From Arthrobacter sp. zg-Y1171 (GTDB lineage: Bacteria > Actinomycetota > Actinomycetes > Actinomycetales > Micrococcaceae): 64,000 nucleotides of DNA. Position numbers and translations under genes: made by a program. Below, one piece after another: positions 37,247-46,893 of this stretch. The notes beneath the pieces were generated by a model. That model ran no database searches and was not told the origin of the DNA. It saw only the letters and a program-made list of their open reading frames with translations. The stretch covers positions 1,302,001-1,366,000 of the forward strand of contig NZ_CP104264.1 of assembly GCF_025244845.1 (NCBI RefSeq), given 5' to 3'. The stretch's first letter is position 1, and each line of letters starts with the position of its first letter.

Positions 37247-37747
37247 ATGTACTGTCCGTTTTGCCGCAACGCTGATTCCCGCGTCGTGGACAGCCGCCTG
37301 GCCGACGACGGCTCTGCGATCCGCCGGCGCCGCCAGTGCCCGCAGTGCGGGCGCCGTTTCTCCACAGTGGAAACCACCAGCCTGAGCGTCATCAAGCGCT
37401 CCGGGGTCGGCGAGCCCTTCAGTCGCAGCAAGGTGATCAACGGCGTGCGCAAAGCCTGCCAGGGCCGGCCCGTGAGCGAAGACGACCTCGCCATGCTGGC
37501 CCAGGAAGTGGAGGAATCCATCCGGGCCAGCGGAGTAGCGGAGATCGATGCCCACGAGGTGGGGCTGGCCATCCTCACTCCGCTGCAGAAGCTGGACCAG
37601 GTGGCGTACCTGCGTTTTGCCAGCGTCTACCAGTCCTTCGACTCCCTCGAGGACTTCGAGACCGCCATCGAGAAGCTGCGGACCGAGGCCCGGGAAAATT
37701 CGGGACGAGTCCCGACCGGTGCCCAGCGCCCGCTCACCGCGCAGTAA
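37247..37747 (+). CDS. nrdR: Ribonucleotide reductase regulator NrdR
   Basis: Repressor of ribonucleotide reductase genes that senses dATP/ATP. 166 residues: N-terminal zinc ribbon ([17 protein letters not shown], then [10 protein letters not shown] with the second Cys pair) and an ATP-cone domain (about 48-138, [20 protein letters not shown]). The last 15 residues are a nonconserved tail ending inside a run of short repeats. No nrd structural gene is in the window. Confidence 0.97.
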   Translation: MYCPFCRNADSRVVDSRLADDGSAIRRRRQCPQCGRRFSTVETTSLSVIKRSGVGEPFSRSKVINGVRKACQGRPVSEDDLAMLAQEVEESIRASGVAEIDAHEVGLAILTPLQKLDQVAYLRFASVYQSFDSLEDFETAIEKLRTEARENSGRVPTGAQRPLTAQ

Positions 37748-37802
37748 AGGGCCCTTCGCAGCAAAAAAGAGCCCTCGCAGTAAAAAGAGCCCGCGCAGTA
37801 AA
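37740..37802 (+). repeat. Four short CGCAG(T/C)AAA repeats at the end of nrdR
   Basis: CGCAGTAAA at 37740, CGCAGCAAA at 37757, CGCAGTAAA at 37776 and 37794, spaced 17-19 bases, with GAGCCC between. The first copy supplies the nrdR stop codon, so the array looks like local duplication of the gene end. Confidence 0.6.
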
Positions 37803-37819
37803 TGGATCCAGGCATAGCG

Positions 37820-37852
37820 AAAGCGGCGGAAGGAACCCTTCCGCCGCTTTTT
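37820..37852. terminator. Terminator between nrdR and ppgK
   Basis: A perfect 14-bp stem (AAAGCGGCGGAAGG, loop AAC, complement) with T5 on the plus strand and A3 on the other side. It serves the two convergent genes. Confidence 0.85.
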
Positions 37853-37862
37853 GGTGTAGCTG

Positions 37863-38666
37863 CTACTTGATGTATTTGAAGTGCATGGCTGCCTGCAGCG
37901 CAGCGCCGACAATGCCGGCGTTGTTCTTGAGGTTGGCCGTGACCATCGGAGTCCGCAGTTCGAGCATCGGCAGGAAGTCCTCGCTGCGCTTGGAGATGCC
38001 GCCGCCGATCACGAACAGGTCGGGGGAGAAGAGGAACTCAACGTGCGAGAAGTAGCGCTGCAGCCGCTGGGCGTACTCTTCCCAGCCGATCCCGTCGCGT
38101 TCCCGGGCGGAGGCGGAGGCCTTCGTTTCGGCGTCGTGCCCGTCGATTTCCAGGTGGCCGAGCTCGGCGTTGGGAACCAGCATGCCCTTGTAGATCAGGG
38201 CCGAACCGATTCCGGTGCCCAGGGTGATCACGAGGACGGTGCCGTCCACTTCACGGCCTGCACCGTAGCGGGCCTCCGCGAGTCCCGCTGCGTCGGCGTC
38301 GTTCATGACCTGCACGTCGCGGCCGAGGGCCTTGGTGAGCAGTGTGTCGACGTCGGTGTCTATCCAGCTCTTATCCACGTTTGCCGCGGAACGGGCAATG
38401 CCGTGCTGGATGATGGCCGGGAAGGTGACGCCCACCGGGACGTCCGGGCCGGGGCCGCCGGGACGGGAGGACAGCTCCTCGACGATCTGGCTCACCACTC
38501 CGGCCACGGCCTCGGGTGTAGCAGGCTGCGGGGTGGGAATGCGGAAACGATCGCCAATCAGCTTGCCCTTGGACAGGTCGACGATGCCGCCCTTGATGCC
38601 CGTGCCCCCGATATCAATTCCAATGACGGCGTCGACGTGCTTGTCGGACTTATGCTTCTTGGCCAT
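37863..38666 (-). CDS. ppgK: Polyphosphate glucokinase
   Basis: Phosphorylates glucose using polyphosphate (or ATP), a typical actinobacterial enzyme. 267 residues of the ROK/ASKHA fold: phosphate loop GIDIGGTGIKGGIVD near residues 15-29, the general base Asp in QVMNDADAAGLAEARYG, a glycine-rich LGTGIGSALIYKG, and the C-terminal IGGGISKRSEDFLPML. The zinc-binding Cys-rich ROK motif is absent, as in PPGKs. ATG at 38666 with GGAG just upstream. It lies in the same direction as map. Confidence 0.92.
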   Translation of the reverse strand: MAKKHKSDKHVDAVIGIDIGGTGIKGGIVDLSKGKLIGDRFRIPTPQPATPEAVAGVVSQIVEELSSRPGGPGPDVPVGVTFPAIIQHGIARSAANVDKSWIDTDVDTLLTKALGRDVQVMNDADAAGLAEARYGAGREVDGTVLVITLGTGIGSALIYKGMLVPNAELGHLEIDGHDAETKASASARERDGIGWEEYAQRLQRYFSHVEFLFSPDLFVIGGGISKRSEDFLPMLELRTPMVTANLKNNAGIVGAALQAAMHFKYIK

Positions 38667-38703
38667 GGTTCTCCAGTAGTAGTTCTGAGCTCGGGTCGGC
38701 GGA

Positions 38704-39582
38704 TCAGGGAAGGGTCAGAACTTCGGCGCCGTCATCAGTGACGAGCAAGGTGTGCTCGAACTGCGCGGTGCGTTTGCGGTCCTTGGTGAGGACTGTCCAG
38801 TTGTCATCCCACATGTCCCACTCGATGGTGCCGAGAGTGAGCATAGGTTCAATCGTAAACACCATTCCCGGTTCCATCAGCCTGCTGTAGGCGGGCGCGG
38901 CGTCGTAATGCGGAATGATCAGGCCGGTGTGGAAGGCTTCGCCGACGCCGTGGCCGGTGAAGTCACGGACAACACCGTAGCCGAAACGCTTGGCGTAGGA
39001 CTCGATGGTACGGCCGATGACATTGATTTCCCGGCCCGGGGCGACGGCCTTGATGGCCCGGCGCAGGGATTCCTGGGTGCGCTCCACCAGCAGCCGGGAC
39101 TCGTCGTCGACGTCTCCGACGAGGAAGGTCCAGTTGGTGTCGCCGTGGACGCCGTTGATGTAGGCGGTGATATCGATGTTGATGATGTCGCCGTCCTGCA
39201 GCACCGTGGTGTCCGGAATGCCGTGGCAGATGACCTCGTTCACGGAGGAGCACAGGGACTTCGGGAATCCGCGGTAGCCCAGCGTTGAGGGGTAGGCATT
39301 GGAGTCCAGCAGGAACTGGTGGCCGATCCGGTCCAGCTCGTCGGTGGTGACGCCGGGAGCGATGTGCCGGCCGACCTCAACGATGGCCTGCGCGGCAATC
39401 CGGCTGGCGATCCGGATCTTCTCGATGGTTTCCGCGGACTTGACCTCGGACCCGGTGAACGGTGCGGGTGCTTCCCTGTCCACGTATTCGGGGCGGGGGA
39501 TCGACGCCGGAACCCGGAGCCGGGGGCTCACGCTCCCCGGTGTCAGGTGTCCAGCAGGTGCAGTGGCAAGTTTCTGGGGCAT
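38704..39582 (-). CDS. map: Methionine aminopeptidase, type I with N-terminal extension
   Basis: Removes initiator Met from nascent proteins. 292 residues from the ATG at 39582, giving the [10 protein letters not shown]-terminus; a longer open frame has no support. A Pro-rich extension of about 45 residues ([13 protein letters not shown]) precedes the catalytic domain, as in mycobacterial MapB. Metal ligands are visible: Asp in [13 protein letters not shown] and HGDTNW, His in [11 protein letters not shown], Glu in FTIEPML and Glu in QFEHTLLV. Probably leaderless: TAAGAT lies 7 bases before the ATG. Confidence 0.95.
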   Translation of the reverse strand: MPQKLATAPAGHLTPGSVSPRLRVPASIPRPEYVDREAPAPFTGSEVKSAETIEKIRIASRIAAQAIVEVGRHIAPGVTTDELDRIGHQFLLDSNAYPSTLGYRGFPKSLCSSVNEVICHGIPDTTVLQDGDIINIDITAYINGVHGDTNWTFLVGDVDDESRLLVERTQESLRRAIKAVAPGREINVIGRTIESYAKRFGYGVVRDFTGHGVGEAFHTGLIIPHYDAAPAYSRLMEPGMVFTIEPMLTLGTIEWDMWDDNWTVLTKDRKRTAQFEHTLLVTDDGAEVLTLP

Positions 39583-39595
39583 ACCATCGATCTTA
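39580..39595 (-). promoter_or_regulatory. Candidate leaderless -10 box of map
   Basis: Minus-strand TAAGAT (39595-39590), seven bases, ATG (39582-39580). Confidence 0.4.
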
Positions 39596-39718
39596 TCGCC
39601 AGCGTGCCCGACGGTGGGACGAGACGGCCGGCAGGGCAGGTCCGATCCGTGCACAAAGCACACGCACGGGATACGCAAGGCATAAGCAAGTTCCAAGGCA
39701 CGTCAACAGGAGGACCCC

Positions 39719-39880
39719 ATGGCCGATTACTGGTTCAACGTAGTGACCCACGAGGTGGAGGAGGGCCCGCAGTCGGACTGGACAAAGCTGCTGGGACCGT
39801 ACCCCACCCGCGAGGAAGCCGAGCTCGCGCTGCAGAAGGTGCAGGCACGGAACAAGGCCTGGGACGCCGACGAAGACTAG
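39719..39880 (+). CDS. 53-residue SPOR-like small protein
   Basis: A short gene between divergent map and convergent panB. It has a textbook ribosome site (CAGGAGGAC) and ATG at 39719. The protein begins MADYWFNVVTHEVEEG, continues LLGPYPTREEAELALQKVQ and ends DADED: a beta strand, a GPY turn, then a helix of the kind seen in SPOR (peptidoglycan-binding) domains, but only about half a domain long and without signal peptide or membrane segment. It is probably a cytosolic protein with that fold rather than a wall binder. Function unknown; coding status is supported by the ribosome site and codon use. Confidence 0.75.
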   Translation: MADYWFNVVTHEVEEGPQSDWTKLLGPYPTREEAELALQKVQARNKAWDADED

Positions 39881-39889
39881 GAGCTGCGC

Positions 39890-39915
39890 CGCCTAGGGGC
39901 TGTTTTCCCTAGGCG
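39890..39915. terminator. Hairpin between the small SPOR-like gene and panB
   Basis: CGCCTAGGG, 8-base T-rich loop, CCCTAGGCG, ten bases after the small gene and shortly after the panB stop on the other strand. Confidence 0.5.
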
Positions 39916-39931
39916 CTGCATCTCTTAGAAG

Positions 39932-40798
39932 CTAGAAGCTGTGTTCCGGGCCGGGGAAGGAACCGCTGCGTACCTCGGCGGCGTATTCCTTCGCCGCCCG
40001 GGACAGCTCGGTGCGCAGGTCCGCGAACGCCTTGACGAAACGCGGCTGCTTCCCGCCGCGCAGGCCGGCCATGTCCTGCCAGACCAGCACCTGCCCGGTG
40101 GTGGCGTTGCCGGCGCCGATCCCGATGGTCGGTACCCTCACCGCGGCGTCGACCTCCGCGGCGACGTCGGCGGGCACCATTTCCATCAACACGCAGAACG
40201 CCCCGGCCTCCGCGAGGGCGACGGCGTCCTGCACCACTGCGGCTCCCGCATCGCCGCGGCCCTGCACCTTGTAGCCGCCGAGCGCGTGCTCGGCCTGCGG
40301 AGTGAAGCCCACATGCGCCATGACCGGAATGCCTGCCGCCGTCATGGCACGGACATGGTCAACGTAATGCCGCCCGCCTTCCATCTTCACCGCATGGACC
40401 AGGCCTTCCTTCATGAGCCGCACCGAAGACTCGATGGCCTGGGCGGGGGAAACCTCATAGGAACCGAACGGAAGGTCGCAGACCACCAGCGAGTGGCTGG
40501 CTCCGGCCGTGACGGACCGGGCGAAGACGATCATCTCGTCCATGGTGATCGGCAGGGTGGTGGCGTGGCCCATCACGTTGTTCGCGGCCGAATCGCCCAC
40601 CAGCAGCACCTCGATGCCGGCTTCGTCGAAAATCCCGGCGGCGTACTGGTCATAAGCGGTCAGCATGGCGAACCGGCCGCCGTTGTCCTTCAACTGCTGC
40701 AGGTGCGAGATGCGGATTTTCTTCAGCGCCGGAGCTTCAGGAACGGAGGGGTCCGCGGGATTGGCGGCGTACGGGGAGGGCTGTTCGGCACTGGTCAT
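39932..40798 (-). CDS. panB: 3-methyl-2-oxobutanoate hydroxymethyltransferase
   Basis: First step of pantothenate/CoA synthesis: adds a hydroxymethyl group from methylene-tetrahydrofolate to 2-oxoisovalerate. 288 residues with MLTAYDQYAAGIFDEAGIEVLLVGDSAANNV, the catalytic Glu region VKMEGGRHYVDHV, AHVGFTPQAEHALGGYKVQGR and GIGAGNATTGQVLVWQDMAG, all family-conserved. Starts at ATG 40798 six bases after a TAGGCT box, so likely leaderless. Divergent from glnA2. No other pan gene is nearby. Confidence 0.97.
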   Translation of the reverse strand: MTSAEQPSPYAANPADPSVPEAPALKKIRISHLQQLKDNGGRFAMLTAYDQYAAGIFDEAGIEVLLVGDSAANNVMGHATTLPITMDEMIVFARSVTAGASHSLVVCDLPFGSYEVSPAQAIESSVRLMKEGLVHAVKMEGGRHYVDHVRAMTAAGIPVMAHVGFTPQAEHALGGYKVQGRGDAGAAVVQDAVALAEAGAFCVLMEMVPADVAAEVDAAVRVPTIGIGAGNATTGQVLVWQDMAGLRGGKQPRFVKAFADLRTELSRAAKEYAAEVRSGSFPGPEHSF

Positions 40799-40810
40799 GC
40801 TTCGAGCCTA
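40796..40810 (-). promoter_or_regulatory. Candidate leaderless -10 box of panB
   Basis: Minus-strand TAGGCT (40810-40805), six bases, ATG (40798-40796), no ribosome site. Confidence 0.45.
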
Positions 40811-40950
40811 CTAAACAACGCACCGCGGGGACCCGCCCGGCGGATTCGTTGCGGGGGATACCCGCGGGCTGCCGACCAAATCCTGCACACGTAGGTAGAG
40901 TGAAGAAGGTTTCACATGTCTCTGAGCCGTGTAGAGGAAAGAAGGTAAGG

Positions 40951-42291
40951 ATGAACCGCCAGCAGGAATTCGTTCTGCGCACCATCGAGGAGCGCGATGT
41001 CCGGTTTGTGCGGTTGTGGTTTACCGACGTCGTCGGCCAGCTGAAGTCCGTGGCGCTGGCGCCGGCGGAAGTGGAAGGCGCCTTCGAGGAAGGCCTGGGC
41101 TTTGACGGTTCCTCGGTCGAGGGCCTGGCCCGGATCTTCGAGTCGGACCTGCTGGCCCAGCCCGACCCCTCCACCTTCCAGATCCTGCCATGGCGCGGCG
41201 ACGAGGAGCAGACCTCGCGGATGTTCTGCGACATCCTCACCCCGGACGGCCAGCCCTCGGCTGCCGACCCGCGGAACGTGCTCAAGCGCCAGCTGGCGAA
41301 GGCCGCGGACATGGGCTTCACCTGCTACACCCACCCCGAGATCGAGTTCTACCTGCTGAAGTCCGATGAACTCGGCGAAGACGGCCAGCCCGTTCCCGTG
41401 GACCAGGCCGGCTACTTCGACCACGTCCCCGGCGGCGTGGCGCAGGACTTCCGCCGCACGGCCGTGTCCATGCTTGAAGCAGTGGGCATCTCCGTGGAGT
41501 TCAGCCATCACGAGGCCGGGCCGGGGCAGAACGAGATCGACCTGCGCTATGCCGATGCCCTGCAGACCGCGGACAACATCATGACCTTCCGCACAGTGGT
41601 CAAGGAAGTCGCCTTGATGACCAACTGCTACGCGAGCTTCATGCCCAAACCCTTCTCGCATCATCCCGGTTCCGGCATGCACACCCACTTCTCCCTCTTT
41701 GAGGGCGACAGCAACGCCTTCTTCCAGGCCGGTGCCGAGTTCCAGCTCTCCACCACCGCACGCCAGTTCATGGCGGGCATCCTGCGGCACGCCCCGGAAT
41801 TCACGGCCGTCACCAACCAGTTCGTGAACTCCTACAAGCGGCTTTGGGGCGGCGGTGAAGCCCCGAGCTACCTGTCCTGGGGCCACAACAACCGGTCCGC
41901 GCTGGTGCGGGTGCCGTTGTACAAGCCGAACAAGGGCCAGTCGGCACGCATCGAATACCGCGGCATTGACGCCGCGGCGAACCCGTACCTGTCCTACGCC
42001 GTCCTGCTCGGGGCCGGGCTGAAGGGCATTGAAGAGGGCTATGACCTGCCTCCCGGCGCCGAGGACGACATCGAGAGCCTGAGCGCCGCCGAACGCAGGG
42101 CCATGGGCCACGACCCGCTGCCGGCGTCCCTGCATGACGCCGTGCGTGTCATGGAGGAGTCCGAGCTGGTGGCCGACATCCTGGGCGAGCAGGTCTTCGA
42201 GAACTTCCTGCGGAACAAGCGTGCGGACTGGAACGAATACCGCCAGCAGGTGACCAGGTTCGAGCTGCAGAAGAACCTGGGCATCCTCTAG
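40951..42291 (+). CDS. glnA2: Type I glutamine synthetase, GlnA2 class
   Basis: Forms glutamine from glutamate, ammonia and ATP. 446 residues from the ATG at 40951 (GAAAGAAGGT upstream); the longer open frame to 40849 is leader. Motifs: GFDGSSVEG near 51, EIEFYLL, HHEAGPGQNEIDL, KPFSHHPGSGMHTH and NNRSALVRVP. Length equals mycobacterial GlnA2, the alpha-type enzyme. Near the C-terminus GYDLPPGAED replaces the [10 protein letters not shown] context of the adenylylation site found in the glnA1 product here, so control by GlnE is doubtful. Followed 16 bases later by glnE. Confidence 0.94.
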   Translation: MNRQQEFVLRTIEERDVRFVRLWFTDVVGQLKSVALAPAEVEGAFEEGLGFDGSSVEGLARIFESDLLAQPDPSTFQILPWRGDEEQTSRMFCDILTPDGQPSAADPRNVLKRQLAKAADMGFTCYTHPEIEFYLLKSDELGEDGQPVPVDQAGYFDHVPGGVAQDFRRTAVSMLEAVGISVEFSHHEAGPGQNEIDLRYADALQTADNIMTFRTVVKEVALMTNCYASFMPKPFSHHPGSGMHTHFSLFEGDSNAFFQAGAEFQLSTTARQFMAGILRHAPEFTAVTNQFVNSYKRLWGGGEAPSYLSWGHNNRSALVRVPLYKPNKGQSARIEYRGIDAAANPYLSYAVLLGAGLKGIEEGYDLPPGAEDDIESLSAAERRAMGHDPLPASLHDAVRVMEESELVADILGEQVFENFLRNKRADWNEYRQQVTRFELQKNLGIL

Positions 42292-42307
42292 GAAAGGGCC
42301 GGCACCG

Positions 42308-45300
42308 ATGAGCCTGACTCGACGGCTGATCGCCACGGGTTTCCGCGACCTGGAAAAAAGCACGCGGTTCCTGGCGGCTTCGGAGCTTGAGGGCATCGAT
42401 GAGGACGCACTGTTCGCGGGGTTCAACTGCGCGGCGGATCCGGACCTGGCACTGCAGTCGCTGGTTCGGCTGATCGGCCGTGCCCCGGAGCTGGTGGAAC
42501 TGGTCAACGGCGGCGCCGAGCGGAGCGAAGCCCTGTTCCGGCTCCTGGGGGCCTCCGATGCCCTGGCGGAGTTCCTGATGCGGCACCCCGGGGATGTCGG
42601 AGTGCTGCGCCGCGAGCTGCGCGCCGAACCGGGCAGCACCGATGAACCCACCCTGCGGGCCTCGCTGCTGGACGCCGTGCATGCGGGCAGCGGCGCAGCG
42701 CCCGTGGCCGGCCTGACGGGCACCGAAGCCTACGTGGCGCTGCGGTCCCGGTACCGCCGGCACCTGCTGGACCTTGCCGTGCGGGACCTTGGTGCGGCGT
42801 CGCCCACTGACTTCCTGCCTGCGGCTGGACGCGAACTCGCCGACCTGGCCGGCGCGGCCCTGGAAGCTGCGCTGGCGGTCTCCCGGGCGGAGCTGACGGC
42901 AAACTATCCTGCCGAAGAGATCTCCGCTGTACGCCTGGCCGTCATCGGGATGGGCAAGGCCGGCGCGCGGGAACTGAACTACATCTCCGACGTGGACGTC
43001 ATCTACGTGATCGAAGCCTCCGGGTTGCCGGAAGAGCGGGCCTCCGCCATCGGCACGGCGCTGGCCGCCGGGATTTCCCGCGCCATCAACGCTTCGGCAC
43101 CGGAGCCCCCGCTTTGGGAGGTGGATACGAACCTGCGCCCCGAGGGCAAGGACGGCCCGCTGGTGCGCACGCTGGACTCGCATCTGAACTACTACCAGCG
43201 CTGGGCGCACAGCTGGGAGTTCCAGGCGCTCCTGAAGGCCCGCGCCATGGCAGGGGACAGGGACCTGGGCCGGCGCTACGAAGAAGCCGTCGCCCCCTTG
43301 ATCTGGAGCAGTTCCGAGCGGGACGGATTCGTGGAATCGGTGCAGGCCATGCGCCGCAGGGTCACCGACAATATTCCGGCCCACGAAGAGGCGCGGCAGC
43401 TGAAGCTGGGCAGCGGCGGACTGCGCGACGTCGAATTCACGGTCCAGCTGCTGCAGCTGGTGCACGGCCGGATCGATGAATCCCTCCGGGTGCGCACCAC
43501 CACCGCGGCGATTGCCGCGCTCAGCGACGCCGGGTACATCGGGCGCACCGATGCCCGGGAACTGGACGAGTCCTACCGCTACCTCCGTGTCCTTGAACAC
43601 CGCATCCAAATGGTCCACATGCGCCGGACCCACCTGATGCCCGAGGGTGAGGCCGCACTGCGGGCCCTGGCCAAGTCCAGCGCGGGATCCCTTTCGCTGG
43701 AGCGGCCCAGTGCCGAACGCCTGCGGGAGCAGTGGCAGCGCCGCAAGCGACTGGTGCGGCGGCTCCATGAGAGCATCTTCTACCGCCCGCTGCTGAGCAC
43801 CGCGGCGAACCTGAGCGCGGACGAGGTCCGGCTGACGCCCGAGGCCGCGCAGGCCCGCCTGGCCGCACTCGGCTACGCAGATCCCCGCGGGGCCATGCGC
43901 CACATCGAGGCTCTGACCGTGGGGGTCAGCCGCCGTGCCGCGCTGCAGCGGCAGCTCCTCCCGGTGCTGCTGGCGTGGCTGGCCGACGGCGTGGACCCCG
44001 ACGCCGGCCTGCTGGGTTTCCGGCGGCTCAGCGAAAACCTGGGCGATACGCACTGGTACCTGGGCATGCTGCGCGATTCTTCGGCCGCGGGGGAGCGGCT
44101 GTGCTCCATTCTGTCCTCAAGCCGGTTCATTACCGACCTGCTGGAGGTTTCGCCGGAATCCACGTCCTGGCTGGCCTCCGACAAGGAACTGGTGCCGGCG
44201 TCGTTTGACACGCAGTGGCAGGAAATCCAGTCAAAGATGTCCCGCCACCCCCATCCCGCGGAGGCGATGCGGCTGATCCGGCTGATCCGCCGGCGGGAGA
44301 TGCTGCGCATTGCCATCGCCGACAGCGCGGGCCTGCTCAGCCAGCAGGACGTCGGCCGTGCCCTGGCCGATGCTGACCGTGCCGCAGTCCTGGGGGCCCT
44401 GCACGTGGCGGAGTCCGAGGTGTTCGGCGGCAGCGAGAAGCTCACCGATCTGCTGGTGGTCGCGATGGGGCGGCAGGGCGGACGGGAGATCGGCTACGGT
44501 TCCGACGCGGACGTGATGTACGTGCACCGCCCGCTGCCCGGCGCCGACCCGGCCGCAGCGCAGGCGCAGGCCGAGAAGGTCGTCTCCCAGATCTCCACCT
44601 TCCTGCAGCAGCCCTGCAGCCCGGCCGTCCAGGCCGAACGCCCGTTGGTTCTCGACGCCGGGCTGCGCCCCGAAGGACGGCAGGGGCCGATGGTACGCAG
44701 CCTGGAATCCTACGCCGGCTACTACGAGCGCTGGTCGGTGATCTGGGAGGCACAGGCCCTGCTGCGGGCACGTCCGATGGCCGGCAGCGATGCCCTTGCC
44801 GAAGAGTTCATGGCGCTGATCGATCCGGTCCGCTACCCGGATGCGGTTACGGTCAAGGACGTGCGGGAAATCCGCCGGATCAAGGCCAGGGTGGAAGCCG
44901 AACGCCTGCCCCGGGGCGCGGATCCCTCCCGCCAGCTCAAACTCGGACGCGGCAGCCTCAGCGACGTCGAGTGGCTGGTCCAGCTGCTCCAGCTGCAGCA
45001 CGCACACCGGGTGCCGGAGCTGCGGACGACGGCGACACTACCCGCGCTGGACGCGATCGAGGCAGCGGACCTGCTTCCCGCCGTCGACGTCGACACCCTC
45101 CGGCAGGCCTGGCTGCTCGCCAGCCGGGTCCGAAGCGCAAATGTGATCCGCGGCGGACGGAACCCCGATGTGCTGCCGTCCTCCCGCCGGGAACTGGATG
45201 CCGTGGCCCGCTGGTGCGGTTACGGCGCCGGCCAGGGCGGGGACCTGGAGGAGGACTATCTCAAGCTCACCCGGCACGCCCGGGCCGTTTTCGAACGGTA

Positions 45301-45322
45301 TTTCTACGGATACGGGACCTAG
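42308..45322 (+). CDS. glnE: Bifunctional glutamine synthetase adenylyltransferase/deadenylase
   Basis: Adenylylates glutamine synthetase when nitrogen is plentiful and removes the group when it is scarce. 1004 residues with two nucleotidyltransferase domains: one with GMGKAGARELNYISDVD (about 214-230) and one with AMGRQGGREIGYGSDADVMYV (about 718-738). Each is followed by a helical GlnD-UR-type domain with KLGSGGLRDVEF or KLGRGSLSDVEW. Both Asp pairs are intact. Likely cotranscribed with glnA2; its main target should be the glnA1 product at 51.4-52.8 kb. Confidence 0.97.
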   Translation: MSLTRRLIATGFRDLEKSTRFLAASELEGIDEDALFAGFNCAADPDLALQSLVRLIGRAPELVELVNGGAERSEALFRLLGASDALAEFLMRHPGDVGVLRRELRAEPGSTDEPTLRASLLDAVHAGSGAAPVAGLTGTEAYVALRSRYRRHLLDLAVRDLGAASPTDFLPAAGRELADLAGAALEAALAVSRAELTANYPAEEISAVRLAVIGMGKAGARELNYISDVDVIYVIEASGLPEERASAIGTALAAGISRAINASAPEPPLWEVDTNLRPEGKDGPLVRTLDSHLNYYQRWAHSWEFQALLKARAMAGDRDLGRRYEEAVAPLIWSSSERDGFVESVQAMRRRVTDNIPAHEEARQLKLGSGGLRDVEFTVQLLQLVHGRIDESLRVRTTTAAIAALSDAGYIGRTDARELDESYRYLRVLEHRIQMVHMRRTHLMPEGEAALRALAKSSAGSLSLERPSAERLREQWQRRKRLVRRLHESIFYRPLLSTAANLSADEVRLTPEAAQARLAALGYADPRGAMRHIEALTVGVSRRAALQRQLLPVLLAWLADGVDPDAGLLGFRRLSENLGDTHWYLGMLRDSSAAGERLCSILSSSRFITDLLEVSPESTSWLASDKELVPASFDTQWQEIQSKMSRHPHPAEAMRLIRLIRRREMLRIAIADSAGLLSQQDVGRALADADRAAVLGALHVAESEVFGGSEKLTDLLVVAMGRQGGREIGYGSDADVMYVHRPLPGADPAAAQAQAEKVVSQISTFLQQPCSPAVQAERPLVLDAGLRPEGRQGPMVRSLESYAGYYERWSVIWEAQALLRARPMAGSDALAEEFMALIDPVRYPDAVTVKDVREIRRIKARVEAERLPRGADPSRQLKLGRGSLSDVEWLVQLLQLQHAHRVPELRTTATLPALDAIEAADLLPAVDVDTLRQAWLLASRVRSANVIRGGRNPDVLPSSRRELDAVARWCGYGAGQGGDLEEDYLKLTRHARAVFERYFYGYGT

Positions 45323-45432
45323 CTCACGTCGCTGACGGCCCAATCGGTTCGTTGCATTGCCACTGCTCTAGGTACGCTCTATGAGGGCATTTGCGGCGTG
45401 TGCCGCAGTGATAGAGCTAGGAGACGTTTACT

Positions 45433-46893
45433 TTGCTTAGTGGCAAACGGGCCTTAAAGGGCCCGGCTAAACTGGCCGTACCGCTGACCACCTTCCTCGC
45501 AACCCTGGCTTTGCTGCTGGGGATACCTGCGGCCGGAGCCTATGCAGCGGACGGCGTCGAGGGTGAGACCTTCGTCATCGGCACCGATACCACCTTCGCA
45601 CCGTTCGAATTCCGTGAAAACGGCGAACTGGTCGGTATCGATATGGACCTTCTCAACGCAATCGCCGAGGAGGAGGGCTTCAATGTCGAAATCCAGTCCC
45701 TCGGCTTTGACGCGGCGCTGCAGTCGCTGCAGTCCAACCAAGTGGACGGCGTCATTGCCGGCATGTCCATCACGGATGAGCGCCGGCAGGTCTTCGACTT
45801 CTCGGATCCGTACTTCGAGTCCGGCATCCAGATGGCCGTCGCCGAGAACAACAACGACGTCAAGGGGTACGAGGACCTGCGCGGCAAGCGCGTAGCGGTC
45901 AAGACCGGCACGGAAGGGCAGACCTTCGCCGAGTCCATCAAGGACCAGTACGGCTTTGAGGTGGTTGCGTTCGCGCAGTCCGCCCAGATGTACGACGACG
46001 TCAAGGCCGGCGGCTCCGTGGCCGTGTTTGATGATTACCCCGTGCTTGCCTACGGCGTGGCCTCCGGCAACGGCCTGAAGACCGTCACCGAAAAGGAAGC
46101 CGGCAGCTCGTACGGATTCGCCGTGAACAAGGGTGCCAACCCCGAGCTCCTCACCGCCTTCAACGCCGGCCTCGCCGACTTGAAGGAAAGCGGCGAGTAC
46201 GACGAAATCCTGGATACCTACCTGGAAGCCGGTGCCAAGGACTCAAGCTTCTGGTCCCTCATCACGGACAACGGCCCGGCCTTCGCCAAGGGCATGGGCC
46301 TGACCCTGCTGGCAACCGCGCTGTCGTTGCTCTTCGCCCTCATCCTGGGCGTGTTCTTCGGCTTCCTGAAGGTCGGCTCGTCAAAGATCCTGCGCGGCAT
46401 CGCCACCGTGTACGTGAGCATCTTCCGCGGCACCCCGGTGCTGGTCCAGGCCTTCTTCTTCTACTTCGGCCTGCCGCAGATCATCGGCCAGCCGGTGGAC
46501 GTACTTACGGCCGGCGTGCTGACGCTGAGCCTGAACGCCGGCGCCTACATGACCGAGATTGTCCGCGGCGGCATCCAGTCCGTGGATCCCGGCCAGATGG
46601 AAGCGGCACGCAGCCTCGGACTGGGCTACGGGAAGACCATGCAGAAGGTCATCATTCCCCAGGCCATCAAGATCATGACGCCTTCCTTCATCAACCAGTT
46701 CGTCATTACCTTGAAGGACACCTCCCTGCTTGCGGTTATCGGCTTTGCGGAGCTGACGTACCAGGGCCAGCAGATCTACGCGGTGAACTTCCGTACCGCG
46801 GAGGTCCTGATCATCGTGGCGGCCCTGTACTTCATCGTGATTACGCTGCTGACCAAGCTGGCGGACGTCCTGGATAAGAGGTTTAACAAGTGA
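45433..46893 (+). CDS. Amino-acid ABC transporter: substrate-binding protein fused to permease
   Basis: One 486-residue chain for two usual subunits. After a signal/anchor helix (about 17-36) comes a family 3 solute-binding domain (about 42-265: [44 protein letters not shown]). Then a HisM/GlnP-type permease (about 275-486) with five or so helices, [15 protein letters not shown] and the ATPase-coupling [22 protein letters not shown]. Glutamine/glutamate or another polar amino acid is the probable substrate, given the glnA2-glnE neighbours. TTG start at 45433 supported by TAGGAGA. The stop overlaps the ATPase gene (GTGA). Confidence 0.92.
   Translation: MLSGKRALKGPAKLAVPLTTFLATLALLLGIPAAGAYAADGVEGETFVIGTDTTFAPFEFRENGELVGIDMDLLNAIAEEEGFNVEIQSLGFDAALQSLQSNQVDGVIAGMSITDERRQVFDFSDPYFESGIQMAVAENNNDVKGYEDLRGKRVAVKTGTEGQTFAESIKDQYGFEVVAFAQSAQMYDDVKAGGSVAVFDDYPVLAYGVASGNGLKTVTEKEAGSSYGFAVNKGANPELLTAFNAGLADLKESGEYDEILDTYLEAGAKDSSFWSLITDNGPAFAKGMGLTLLATALSLLFALILGVFFGFLKVGSSKILRGIATVYVSIFRGTPVLVQAFFFYFGLPQIIGQPVDVLTAGVLTLSLNAGAYMTEIVRGGIQSVDPGQMEAARSLGLGYGKTMQKVIIPQAIKIMTPSFINQFVITLKDTSLLAVIGFAELTYQGQQIYAVNFRTAEVLIIVAALYFIVITLLTKLADVLDKRFNK

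Noticed and set aside
36946..37275. Plus-strand open frames across the hisD-nrdR gap
   Set aside because: They run through the palindromic repeat and the nrdR promoter and have no ribosome site; the sequence is explained by the repeat.
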